From Toxonevra muliebris (lineage: Eukaryota > Arthropoda > Insecta > Diptera > Pallopteridae), in contig OY829330.1 of assembly GCA_963691655.1 (NCBI GenBank), positions 17,190,869 through 17,254,868 of the forward strand: a stretch of DNA of 64,000 nt, given 5' to 3'. Positions 45,833 through 57,098 of the stretch are shown piece after piece; the stretch's first letter is position 1, and each line of letters opens with the position of its first letter. Both the position numbers and the translations under genes were made by a program. Below the pieces are notes generated by a model that saw only the letters and a program-made list of their open reading frames with translations, did no database searches and was not told the origin of the DNA.

Positions 45833-46490
45833 ACAGTGGCGGATACAGGAAATATTTTTGGGGGGGAAATAAATAATAAAAATTCTCCATATGAACCAAA
45901 ACGCGGGCTGGAGCGTTTTTTTCTCGTTCGTGTATAGTTTTTTTTTTTTGCTTATTCATAAGCTTTATTTCGATGACTAACAATTTGAAAGGTATGGTCA
46001 TGTGAAAACTTACTTACTGGTACGTTACGCATTTTGGGTAAGCCCTGTTCTGGCAAAGCATTTCACAATTTCTATGATCTATTTCCAAGGTAAAGGATTG
46101 TGGAAAATATAACAATATGATACATTTATTCAGTTTTCGATTTTTGATTGGTTTATAATGGGTCGAGAATTAATAGAATTTTGAGAATAATTTAAGGTAG
46201 CTGATTCCTACCCTGTATTCAAATTTTGTCTTCCCCATCTGGGATTTCCTTTATATCGAGCCGAAACCTATAATTTTTCTTTTTTTTGGTGGATTCAATT
46301 CTCTACCTGAGAATAGAACCCGTGGAACTGGTAATTAAGTCACGTATTTAAGAACTAAATCACCGAAATGATCCATTTTATTAGAACAATCCATTTGGAC
46401 ATTTTTTAAGAATTTATCCCTATCTGGGAATCGAACCTGAGGCAATGGAACTCCAGACAAGCACTCATCTACGAAGTAACTATTGTTGAA
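45833..46490 (-). mobile_element. ~650-bp repeat with two tRNA-like units, copy 2 (inverted)
   Basis: On the minus strand: GATGAGTGCTTG and GGTTCGATTCCCAGATAGGG (46487-46410), then GGTGATTTAGTTCTTAAAT and GGGTTCTATTCTCAGGT (46365-46300). The same body as copy 1 follows, and it ends CCTGTATCCGCCACTG at 45835-45852. It lies between two LINE fragments of opposite orientation. Divergence from copy 1 is roughly one base in eight. Confidence 0.75.
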
Positions 46491-46705
46491 CGTTGTCAAG
46501 CTGTTTCTGAACTAGATTAGCAGCTTCTGTAGCAAATTAATTTGACGCTAAAATGGCAGTATCGTCTGGATAAGTAGCTATAGTAACACCATCAGTTTCA
46601 GGCAAGTCGCAGGTAAAAATTGAATAAAGAGCAGGACCCAGAACACTGCCCTGTGGTACTCCGGCTTTCATTTGACATTTTGCTGATGTTTCATTCTCAC
46701 AAATT
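46490..46705 (-). pseudogene. jockey reverse transcriptase fragment (palm)
   Basis: The minus strand reads AKCQMKAGVPQGSVLGPALY, then SIFTCDLPETDGVTIATYPD with the second catalytic Asp next, then TAILAS. This is the central palm block of a jockey-type RT; the usual Ala of the xADD box is Pro. One stop follows (AILASN, stop). It matches the family split at 39-42 kb but is an independent piece in the opposite orientation. Confidence 0.85.
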
Positions 46706-48139
46706 CAACATTATTTATTTTATATAATCTGCTTGTTTATAATTGATAACCTATAATAAGGCCTCAAGATGCAACAGAAATCGGTGTTAAGTTCTTGAAA
46801 ATTTAAATTCATAACATGAAATTAAGGTTTCTGTAAATTTCCATATTTCTGTGGCCACAGCTAGAGTCCAAAAATATTGATAGTCCTTAAAGATTTAAAG
46901 TTTTCGAAAGCTCTCATCATTTTGGAATTCATGAAAAATATGGAACAAATTTTCTTTGTTCTACTAAATTCTGACTCGAATACCCTAAAATTTAAATGTT
47001 TTAGTCAGAAAAGATGAACGTGCAATATATACAAACTGTTCCTTTCACAGTAAACGCTTCAGTACACCAAATGTTCATTTTTATGACTGACAGGAGGCTT
47101 CAACCTACCGAATAGCAAGCCAGCCAGAATTTTTCATTAAATCTACAAAAACTATTTTCATCAATGAAAAAATTTCAGTTCGGGAAGTGAGCCGAAAAGC
47201 TATAGATTTTTCAGTTTTATTTTTGTTTAATTTTGAAAAAAGAGTTTGCATACGTAAAAAATACTTAAAGAGAGTTAAGAATATTTATGCTATGTAGAAT
47301 ACGATATCCATTCAAATTTTCGGACATTCCAGTCTAAAATTTTTTAGAACAGGGAAAATAATTTACATATCTCAAACTTGAATCTTATCAGTAATTTTTC
47401 AGTTTTTAGTTATGTGTGATAAAATTTTCAATTTCGAGACAAAAATTTGAGCTCCGAATACCGAAAACTGTTTCGGGATCGACATCGCTACTTAATTATG
47501 TGAGTAATTTTTAATATTTTTGTTAAATAAAAAACGAAAAAAAAATATTTCACTTTTCATTTTAAATGAATTCGGTGCATTTTCCTATTAATTGATACAA
47601 TTGTTTAGGAGATTCGATACAAAACTGAAAAGTACGAAAAAGTCATTTATCAACCCTGGCTGCTACTGTTATTTGCAAATAAAAATTATAATGGGAAATG
47701 TGTTTGTGAAGTTCTTATTATTGTTGTTGTTATTATGGTTGTTTTTGTAGTTGCTTTTTTTTCAAACCACGTATGTATTCAAAATTACTCACATGATCAG
47801 AGTTGCCACTTTCTTGTAGAGGTAACCACAATCCAACTGCCGCGCCTCAATGCATTAAATCGCAAGATGGTAAATAAATTCAAAAAGCACAAACCTATTT
47901 TTGCGGAGTCTGGACTTGTAACTGTAAGCGTAAGAAAACAGTTCGGGTTCCTTTAGTTTTTTTTTTTCTGTTTTTCAAGCAGACATTTTTACAATCATCT
48001 AGGCAATAGACCATGTCATTGATTACGGTTGGAGAAAAAGGAGCATTTGTGTATTTAGTGACAGGCTGGCTGAGCTTAAACCCTTGCTTATGGATTCAGA
48101 AATTGGTTTCTTGGGCCCATTACTAGGTCGATTGGACCC
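46706..48139. other. No gene recognised
   Basis: AT-rich, with a GTT-rich patch at 47720-47755. Frames such as 47735-47956 show no known motif. Confidence 0.45.
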
Positions 48140-48579
48140 ACAATCATAAATTGGAGAAACTGAGGGTTAGTAGACAGACAAAGATCATGTTACCTATCAT
48201 CTCAAAGCGTCTAGGAGACTTTGTGTTTTCACTTGAAACAGAAATATTTGTAAGACTAATTCTATTAAATTCAATAAGAGCTCTCTTGATCGGCTCATTA
48301 AGTGCATATTTAGTTTGTTCTTTGCACTCCAACATTAAATAAGTCAGCATGAGGCAATTTCCTTGAAGGAACATTAAAACCAATGCGTTCTAGCAAAACA
48401 GAACAATTTATTTTACCACTGATGGTATCAGTTATAAAGGTCAAGGATTGCACAGTTCTTCTGCACTCAAGAGAATTTAAATCTATAAGTAAGCAACACG
48501 AGTTGTAGGAAGGTAAAGGCTGAGAAAAATTAAGTGAACGTAAAGCAAATTTAATAAATTTTGTTGTATCCGTTCTATT

Positions 48580-50690
48580 TTATTAATGGATTCCATATAA
48601 AAGAGGCATATTCCAACCTGGAACGAACAAAATCGTATAGAGAAGCTTTGGCGTATACGGATCAGTAAACATTTTACTATTACGTCTCACAAAAGCCAGC
48701 AGAGAACAAGCTTTAGGAACGTGAACCGATTTTTTATGTGATGTCAACTTCGAATCAGCAAGTTGATATGATGAATTAAGAAAACAAAGAGAGGTTGCTT
48801 TGAAAAAATACGATTTAACATTATCCACCAGTACACAAGAATATCGATTGATAAGGAAGGATTCAATCCAGTTAGGAAAAGTAGAATGAAAGCCAATTCT
48901 AGCAAGTTTTGCAATTAATATGTTGTGACAAACCTTGTCAAAGGCTTTAGAAAAATCGCTGTATACAGTATCTACTTGCACACCCAAATCAAATGACTTA
49001 ATACAGTAATCAGAAAAGACGGCTAAATTGGTTACCGTAGAGCGACCTTCAACAAAACCATGCTGGCAAGTACTAATTACGTTCTTTACTGCAAAATATA
49101 ATTTGTATAATATATATAATTAAGGACATCATTCTTATTGCCACTTTTATGAATTGGGGTAATAAAAGAAACTTTAAACTTATCAATAAACACACCCATA
49201 TTTAGAGATTCGTTGAAGATTAACTTGATTGGAGATGACAGAGATGGCATGCAGTTTTTAATTAAGAATGACGACAAGCCATCATTGTCCAATTTAGTAG
49301 ATAATTTAAGTTTTATTATGCCATTGACGACATCCTCATCAGTAAGAGTAAGTGAGCCAAAATCAATAGATGATTCAATATTAGCACATACAGAATTATC
49401 AACGACATTCTTATTCTGATCAAAATTTGAGACAAAAAAATCAGCAAAGAGGTTTGCAGTTTCAGCAGCCGTATTCGGCCTTTTATCTTTATAAAACATT
49501 GATGCAGGAATGAAAGAGGCAGAGTTTTTCGATTGAATAAAATTCCAAAATGATTGAGGATTCCGTTTTATACCACTTTCACATTGTAAAATATATTGTT
49601 TGTATACAAATTTATCGAGGCAGTTAAATTCTTTCATATAGCGTAAATATTTAGCAAAAGCATCAGCACTATTAGTTGTTTTGTAGATTTTGTAGAATTT
49701 ATTCCTCAGGTTTTTTAACTTTTTAAGATCAGTAGTGTGCCAAGGTAATCTGTGCACTTTCTTGGTCCTGAGTGGAATATTTTCTTTGAATATATCTAAA
49801 GCCTTAGACAAGAACAAATTATTGCAATTTATAACATCCAGTTGATTGAACATATTTCCCCAATTGATTGTTAAGTTTACTATTTAGATGAGATCAATCG
49901 CACAGACTACATATAATTAAAACTCGTATTGACGTTTAATGCCGGAATACTTAAGAATTTATAAAAGTTGATCTCTAAAATAAGCGGGATATGTTGCATA
50001 TCCGGTTCAGATATAGGAGAAGTACAATCAGTCAACTTATAATCAATATTATCACTGATAAAGATGATATCTAAAATTATATTAAGTCTGTTTACAAAAT
50101 TGTTGATTTGCATAAGATCTAAACTAAAAAGACTATCAATAATATTCATGCTGCTTATTTACATTACTGGGAATAAGTATATTATAATTGGTTATAAGAG
50201 ACCAAGCAATTTTGCAAAGGTTAAAGCCGCCCAGTACGCAAAGATGATGATTGTCCCCAACAGAGTTCAAAGAGAGGTGAGTTTTATTGTCCACATGCGC
50301 GTAATATAAACCATCAGCGCTAAGAGCCGGAATGTATGACACACATACGAATAGTAGACCTGAGCTTCCGTGTATGGACACACACTATTGATCCAACAGC
50401 ATATCTGAGTTATTAAGAGCAAAAAGCTCTGAACGTAAAGTACGGTTAACTGCTATAAGGACACCCCCCAACATTGTAAATGCTCAAATCGCAGATTTCG
50501 GCGTCGAAAATATCGGCATTCAACCATGTTTCAGCGAGAACAATGACGTCATAATCACAATGGGAAGCATTGAGAGAGATTAGGGTTAATTTTGTCCTTA
50601 TACCAGATATATTTTGGAAGTAAATTTTAAGCGGAGAGTCGGGATGTGATATCGATGAAACAGCCTGAGTGATAGACTTATGTATATTCA
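48580..50690 (-). pseudogene. LINE ORF2: endonuclease and reverse transcriptase, broken
   Basis: The endonuclease start reads LKIYFQNISGIRTK and YDVIVLAETWLN (50650-50500). After a deletion and frame change come GLLFVCVSYIPAL and VLGGFNLCKIAW (near 50230), then NIILDIIFISDN (near 50070). The linker region is open from 49853 to 49086, 255 codons, and ends with RT block FKVSFITPIHKSG. RT blocks continue in another frame: QHGFVEGRST (near 49060), then VYSDFSKAFDKVCHNILIAK (near 48950). After FKATS a deletion removes the GVPQG and YADD blocks. The thumb FVRRNSKMFTDPYTPKLLYT follows. Non-functional. Confidence 0.85.
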
Positions 50691-51192
50691 TTTTGGCACT
50701 TATGTGTTCGTGGCGCGTTGATCCCTTCATGGAAAAAAACGAAACATTAGCTGGCCAAAGCGATGGTTTCATGAGCTCATTCAGGAATGCATCAGTAACA
50801 CCCAACTAAAATGTAATTCTTCTTAGATTCTGTAAATCGACATTCTTCTTAACAAGTTTGCGGCACTCAAGGTGTTGACTTTTTATGTTCGAATTATTGA
50901 CCACATAAGAGATAATATTTTCTTCAGACACAGTTGGTTTAAAGGAGGATAAATGTATCCACTTTTTCGTAACGATAGCTTCCAAATCAGAGTTTTGATT
51001 AAGACCCAAAACAACATCTTGCCTTCTATTTTGTAGATGAGAGTTTCTGGTACGAACAGTTTCCCATTGTGAATTTGAATGAGAGCCCCTAGCAGCAATT
51101 TCAGAAACATTTGTAGAGGCGGCAGCAGCATAAGAGACAGGCAAAGCATGAGAGACCACTTCAGAAGCATTTGCGTATTCCTCTGGTATCAT
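50690..51192 (-). pseudogene. LINE ORF1 remnant, one nonsense codon
   Basis: From 51192 the frame reads through KKWIHLSSFKPTVSEENIIS and ECRKLVKKNVDLQNLRRITF to a TAG at 50806-50808. The same frame continues without shift as LGVTDAFLNELMKPSLWPAN, the usual end of this ORF1 type. A single stop therefore separates the two parts. The N-terminal part, usually with zinc knuckles or a PHD-type domain, is absent. ORF1 then runs in frame into the start of ORF2 without a stop, unlike the usual arrangement. Confidence 0.75.
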
Positions 51193-52949
51193 TGTTCATT
51201 TAAAGCCTAATAATTGATTTTTATTAAATTATTACTAAATAAAAAATTTAGTTTTGATCGATCAGAACGTTTTTAGTTGCAAACGTTTTTTTTTCAAATG
51301 TCTCCCAAGTCACAATAATGCTATTCTCAGTCGATTAACTTACACAATAGAAATACGAAAATTTGTCTATCTGATCGAAGGTTTGCAACAAGGTTTTTTT
51401 TGAAAGCTTATAAAAAATTAATCTACCACTCACATGGCATTACTTTCGTGTTCAATTCCAGTGTGTATCAGTGTAAAATGACAAAAACAGCTAACAGTGT
51501 GAAGTTAGCAACGATTTTTACAGGAGGTCCAGAAAAATATTTGTTAAAAGCTTCTATATTTTCCGGCAGATGTTTTGTTGATCATTTGTGCGAAAACATT
51601 TTCTTTACAGCAAAAAGTAAATTATTTTAATTTTTTGCACAGAAAAAGTGAGCAAAAAGTAAAGCAACTTCAGGGCTGCAAAATCACGCCAGTGTTCGTT
51701 AGCATGCTATTTCGAAATTTGAGAGCTTGCAGCACCGAAAATGCTGCTACAAAAACGCAATTGTGCTTGCACATACAATGAGCTTGTTAACAAAAATATA
51801 AAGCTGTACGCTAACCAACAAAATTATTAATGAACAAAAGGTGGCAACACCACTTTAATGTGTATATTTCCCTTATCCTTCGAGTGAGAGTTTATGCATG
51901 TTCATCCTACACTCATGCACGCCGAGGAACAGCGGATATGGTATTCACGCTTATTTTTTATATTAAAATATACAAAATACATGCATCTATGTAACCACGA
52001 AAAAAACCTTACGCTGAAAAAAAAACATAATAAAAAAGAATGTATTTTTAGAAATCATGACACCCTAAGATTTTTTTACTTCCATAATATTTAAAAAAGC
52101 ACCCTGAAATTCATTTCGTACTTTCGTTTGCAAAGACTCAAAACCCGTAAGGGAATAATCATTTATTTTATTTTAGAGACCATGTGAGGGTCGCGCACAC
52201 ATACATAGACACGTACAGGGTACAGACTGACAGACAGACAGGGTGCAGAGCATAAAAAAAGCATTATTAAAAAAATGAAAAAAAAAACGGCACTCTCCAC
52301 AGTTTGCCGTGGATGTAGATTTATGAATTTGAGGGGTGGCTGTGTTTACTATGTACACCACCGACTATATAATTTTTTAGGGGTGGCAATTTTTACTTCT
52401 TGCGTTCTTCGTTAACAATATATAAATATGTATGTAAGTTCCGTAAAAAATTTCGCTCAGAAGAAATAATCTTTTTATTTTGGTAATTTAAATAATTGTT
52501 GTTTTTTGTTACTGAAGATATGAAATTTTGCGAAATTGATTTTTCGTTCATTATTTCTCGTTTCTGGTCGTTTTTTGTAGGGTAATATTTTACTAGCCTC
52601 CCATATTTTTTTTTTTAGGGGCGGGGGAGTATTTTTCTTGTACAATGCATCTTTGTACGCATGCATGCTTCCTAATGTGTTTATCATGCATACCAAGTGG
52701 GTGATTTTTAATGTACCTCATCCTGATAAAAGTCGGCTATTTAAATTTGGAAAGTCTTATTCATTCTAGAGTTTTTCAGCTACTACAACTAATATGGCAC
52801 AATAACCCATGGAAGGCCTGGGTCAAGCTTTTCGCATTGGTTAGTGTTGTGCGAATTATATATGTACATGAATGGAAAGAACTAAGTTCTTAGGAAAGTT
52901 ATACTCTTGAAGAAATATTTAAATTTTCCAATTTTAATTTATTTGACTG
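51193..52949. other. No gene recognised
   Basis: AT-rich. Short frames at 51400-51781 and 51894-52094 show no domain. A GTCTGTCTGTC-type tract lies on the minus strand at about 52225-52245. Confidence 0.45.
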
Positions 52950-53020
52950 CGCCGATTATCGAACCTAGGCACTCTGTTGATTAATCCATTTACCACATTC
53001 ACCATTGTCTACACAATAAA
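52950..53020 (-). other. Weak tRNA-like sequence
   Basis: On the minus strand AATGGTGAATGTGG is followed after ~35 nt by TAGGTTCGATAATCGG, a box B-like T-arm. The acceptor stem is not visible. It could be a decayed SINE head; confidence is low. Confidence 0.35.
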
Positions 53021-53240
53021 TTCCACGAATTTTCCATTTTTACCAATTTTGAATTTTGTCACAAATATATAACTTGGCAACTTCACATTTCGCTTAAACC
53101 CAAAAACCCAAACAAGATACCTCGCGTTTACTGCACGCGCTCTGTGCATTCACGACTCACTAAATACGTAGAATAGTTGAAAATTCTGAACTTTGAATTC
53201 GCAAAATGTGTAGAACGCGTGTTATCGAGATTGGACTTAA

Positions 53241-53361
53241 AGGCGGATTCACCGACAGAGTGTCACACTCTCTATTCTCATTTTAAGAGAGCAAATTGAT
53301 AGCAAAAACCCTCTTACAAAAAAAAACCCAAAAGAGTCTACACTAGATCGGTGAACCCGCT
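53241..53361. mobile_element. TTAA-flanked MITE (121 bp)
   Basis: TTAA at 53237-53240 and 53362-53365 flanks a unit starting AGGCGGATTCACCGAC and ending, in reverse complement, AGCGGGTTCACCGATC. TTAA targets are typical of piggyBac-related elements. A half copy lies at 7571-7640. Confidence 0.75.
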
Positions 53362-53821
53362 TTAAATCTGTTAAAGTATTTTTGAAAAAAGCAATTTTAA
53401 AAAAGTTCAAATAATAAAATTGTGTTTTCACAAAGTAATAATGTTTGATATTCATGGTTCTGTCAGTGTATTCAAAAATACCACTGTAGTTTTCTGCTGC
53501 GGAGTGCTCATAATTTGTCTAAGGGAACTGCCCTGGTCAAGACATAATTTTTTCATATTTTCTATTCAATTTTCTTTTTCATGTATCTACATATATACAG
53601 TGTCGGACAAAACTAAAGCACATTGTAAAACATGCTTGGACTGAAATTTTTTTTATGAATGTAGTAAGAATATACACTCGTTATAATAAAATATAAAAAA
53701 TATAATATTATTTATCACATAAAATAAAAATATTAACTCAAAAGTAACAAAATGCATAAAACTGGCGCGACAAAACTAAAGCACATATGGAATATATAAA
53801 TAGAAAAGTTCGATTTCTCCA

Positions 53822-54449
53822 CTATTTTGTAGCATATCCATTATTTTTCAGAGCTGTTGCACATTTACGTGGCATGGACTCAATAAAATTGCTCAAAACG
53901 TCCACAGAAATGTTATTCCATGCAATCTCCGATAGATAGAAAATGGAATCCTTGTTTTTATCCTTTATGCGCTGAATTTTACGAACTATAATTCCTATAC
54001 ATTTTTTGGGATTGAGATTGAGTGAATGGGTCGGCCACTATAAAATACTGATCTTATTGACAACAAACCACTCTTTTACACACCGTGCTGGGATCGTCAT
54101 CGCGCTGGTAGACTTGCATTAACAGCAGATCTTCCTCAGTATAAGGTAACATAACATTCTGGGGAATATCTTTGCACATCAGACGGTTCATTATACCTCC
54201 TATTTTATGAATTGAACCGATTCCATTTCTGAAAAAAATCACCAGTGCACTACGTTGTATAAAAGGATCTTTTTTTATAAACCGAATGATGGCTTGATCC
54301 TCACGTTTGGTTGTGCCTCGCGGTCTTCCAACTCCATATTTAGTATTTAAAAAATGGGAAGAGCGAAAATGGCTTATAGCTCGGGAATTAACGTAATGGC
54401 GAATACAAATTTTTTTTACAATGCATGTCACACAGTGAGCTTCAACCAT
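53822..54449 (-). pseudogene. Tc1-type transposase, internally deleted
   Basis: From 54449 the minus strand reads a degenerate N-terminus, then GVGRPRGTTKREDQAIIRFI, the basic linker after the first helix-turn-helix. It jumps to GIGSIHKIGGIMNRL and DIPQNVMLPYTEEDLLL, then QRDDDPST where a QDNDPKHT-type block is usual. After a frame change it ends WPTHSLNLNPKK, normally SPDLNPIE: the final acidic residue is lost. The C-terminal helix region (IAWNNISVDVLSNFIESMPR) runs to the stop at 53822-53824. The second helix-turn-helix and the first catalytic Asp are deleted. Non-functional. Confidence 0.85.
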
Positions 54450-54819
54450 GTTTAGGTATGACCAAAATGACGTCGAAAACGGACTTTACAGTTTGATTAA
54501 TATACGATTGAAAATCATAAAACTGTTTGAAATGAAATCGTAGCTGCTCATATTTCCGAGAAATCATGAAATTACTTTTTGTAATTTGTACAGGCTATAA
54601 ATCGTATCATATCATAGAAAGAGTGTTTATAATACAATTGAAGTTGAATCTGGCTCAATTCTTCCGAGATTTTTTTTTGTTAAAATGGACCATAAATTTA
54701 ACCATGAAGAGAACAGGAGGAAAATTTGCGCACCGTGTGGTAAAAAAATCGTTTTTGGAAAGAGGAAAACTGAATCGTTCCTCAAATCAGAAAAACTTTA
54801 GAAACTTTCAAAAAATTTT

Positions 54820-55283
54820 GTGAATATTAATTTTAATATTTACGATCATAGGTTTCCCCTAAGCATTTGCAATACATTTGGGTTTCCGGAGCTTCCCTAT
54901 GAATTAGGTAGTCAATATTTATATTTATTTCGTGGAACCGATAAAGACCATGAACAAACTAATTTATCCCATTGCAAAAAATTCCGCCCCTTGCATGCCA
55001 GTGGCTTTACAGAGCAATGTTTTAGCCGTCCTCCTTCGATTCGTATAATAAGAGGCTTGTTGAATGAATTGATTCAACTGAATTTCGACTCATCAGTCCA
55101 CTTTTAACTTCTGTCTATGCAGAACTATTTTCCATCTAATTATTGACAAATTGACGTAAGTTTAGTCAAAAGTGGTTCAATGAGGGATAAATTAGTTTGT
55201 TCATGGTCTTTATTCTTTCCACCTAATTCATAGGAACGCTCCAAAAACCCAAATGCTTCATCAACCATTGTGGAAATTGCCAT
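54820..55283. repeat. Inverted duplication of an unrecognised coding-like segment
   Basis: On the minus strand 55283-55140 is an open frame of 47 codons (MAISTMVDEAFGFLERSYEL, later DHEQTNLSLIEPLLTKL). On the plus strand 54853-54985 encodes a related peptide (FGFPELPYELG, later KDHEQTNLSHCK) inside a 95-codon frame at 54820-55107. Arms of ~100 bp are mirrored with a ~190-bp spacer. The conservation of the peptide words on both arms could be simple DNA similarity. It lies inside the Tc1-like element and interrupts it. Function unknown; no family is recognised. Confidence 0.5.
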
Positions 55284-56440
55284 TTTTTTAATATTTAGAC
55301 ATGAAAGCTACTCGAAACGCACATTAAAGTTGTTTTGAGATTGATTAGCATGGAGAAGGGTTCATTTCTCTCATGGGTTGTCACTACCATCTGAGCTTAA
55401 TTCCTTGAAACCTACTTCAGAACCTCGAAACATAAAGTGGGTGGGTACCACTTCTAAATCAGGGATGAGCTTGGATAGATTTTAAATAAAAGGGGGAAAT
55501 GGCACCCAAGAGGACATTCATCAAGCTGACAAAGTCAATGCCTCGCAGATGTGAAGCAATCAATAAAAATAAAGAATGCCACAAAACTGTTGCTTTTGTT
55601 TTGCACAGCCCTAAGTGCATATTTCTCTGATTTAAAAAAAAAAAAAATTTGGAAATTTTTTTCTAAGTTTTTAGTTTCTCATTATTTTATTTTATTACTT
55701 AAGAATAAATTAAATCCACTTTCTTTTAAATAAAAATTAATAAAAGTTATAAAAACGTAATAAGTATGATAAGTCTAGATTAGTTGCTTTTGATTTGCAC
55801 AGTACTGTACATATCTGGGCTATTATAGCCCGTAAAAATAAAAAAAAGTAATTTCATGATTTCTCGAAAAAATGAGCAATCGTATATTAATCAAGCTGCA
55901 AAATCAGTTTTCGACGTCTTTTTGGTCAAACCTAACCATGGTTAAAGCTCACTGTGGTCACTGATTCAGCTCTATTAAATTCACTTAGAATATTTTCTCT
56001 AAATTGTGCAGAATACTTATTTCGAGCAATTTTGGGATGCGAAATTTGGAAATGCGAACGGTGACGGTGAATGATAACCAACAACTTATATACGCTTCCA
56101 ATTTTTTTAAAACCTGCTTTTTGTTTTCCAAAATAACGGGTTTCTAGTTTAAAGATGGTTGTTGTTGTTTATTTTTAGCAATTGATTGTAACAGTATGCG
56201 AAAAAGATTATGTGATTTAGTTTTGTCGCGGCAGGTTTAGGCATATTGCGCAATGTTAGTAAAAAAAAAGAAGAAAATCGTTACTCAGTTTTGAATGTAA
56301 TTTTGTTTCAACAAATGCATAAATATACTAAATTTATAAAACAAAAAAAAAAAAAATATGTGCATACTTGCACATTTTTACATTTTATTGAACTAAATGT
56401 TGACAAGGAAGAGTTCGTGCTTAAGTTTTGTCCGGCACTG

Positions 56441-56820
56441 TAAATACAAATGAAAGCAGCATTGCCAGATGAAATAATTCCAATGCGAAAAAAAATTCTT
56501 TTTTTTAAATACTTGAATATGAGAGTATACATGCAATCGACTGCGTGGGCAGGAAAGTGGTTGGTGAGGGGCACATATTAACCATTGGTCACCGGTGATC
56601 CAAAATTCGTTTTTTAGTTTGCCGCGATTTTACTTAAAAAAATAATTAATTGCACTTTAGTTATAATTAAAAAAGTCTTGAAATTGCTACCTTACGGTAT
56701 CAGAGTGACCTGAAATAAAAAAAATAAAAATAAACATTTCCTTTTTATTTAGTTAAACATTATTTCTCGTTTTTTTAATTTTCGTTTACTTTCTTTGGAA
56801 ATTCGGTTTAGCTATTTAGA
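56441..56820. other. No gene recognised
   Basis: AT-rich spacer between the Tc1-like element and the candidate exon. Confidence 0.5.
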
Positions 56821-57098
56821 AAGGTTTCAGTGAAGACTGTACTAAAAAAAGTTCTTGAAGAATCGTCATCGAAAGCGGTAACAACCTTTATAAGTACAAA
56901 GTAAAAACAACATTTTGTTATAACTAATGAATATTTTCAGAAATGGAAAGTAGAGAAGATGAGGACGAAATTTTGGAAGTCTTTGACGATTTAAATGAAG
57001 AACTCCTCACCGTACTGGCTTGTCGCCGTGGAACAAGTGTTTGCAATATTTTTTACAAATGCTCCGGATGGATTGCACGCCATTCGCTTATTAACTAA
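56821..57098 (+). CDS. Candidate spliced 5' end of a small acidic protein (unidentified)
   Basis: A leader up to 56877 is followed by GTAACA, a branch-like CTAATGA and TTTTCAG at 56934-56940, giving a 63-nt intron of typical fly size. The ATG at 56943 (context GAAATGG) opens a 51-codon frame that begins MESREDEDEILEVFDDLNEE and continues LLTVLACRRGTSVCNIFYKC, stop at 57096-57098. In the joined leader the same frame has a stop (TGA) upstream, so the ATG would be the true start and the leader would be untranslated. The acidic start recalls N-termini of insect transposases and nuclear proteins, but no family can be named. It may be a truncated gene or the start of a longer one with a further splice site. 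No TATA box or tail was identified. Confidence 0.4.

Larger units (their letters stand above)
48140..51192 (-). mobile_element. Decayed LINE (ORF1 end, endonuclease, reverse transcriptase)
   Basis: The element reads on the minus strand from about 51192 to 48140. It holds part of ORF1, an endonuclease and a reverse transcriptase in the normal order, then the C-terminal region (for example KINCSVLLERIGFNVPSRKL near 48380). It has nonsense codons, frameshifts and deletions. The catalytic YADD region is missing. It belongs to the jockey/CR1 group by its motifs (inference). No target duplication was identified. Confidence 0.85.
53598..56440. mobile_element. Tc1-like element with IR/DR-type ends (2.8 kb)
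   Basis: TA precedes CAGTGTCGGACAAAACTAAA at 53598, and the far end, in reverse complement, is CAGTGCCGGACAAAACTTAA at 56440, followed by TA. Each end holds a second inner copy of the box GACAAAACTAAAGCAC, at 53764-53785 and (mirrored) 56212-56230. That is 166 and about 205 bp inside the outer copy. Two direct repeats per end is the IR/DR plan known from Sleeping Beauty-like Tc1 elements. A broken transposase lies on the minus strand at 53822-54449. A second partial copy of the gene's 5' region, on the plus strand at 55845-55960, suggests two elements head to head. The middle (54.56-55.84 kb) is foreign. Confidence 0.8.
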
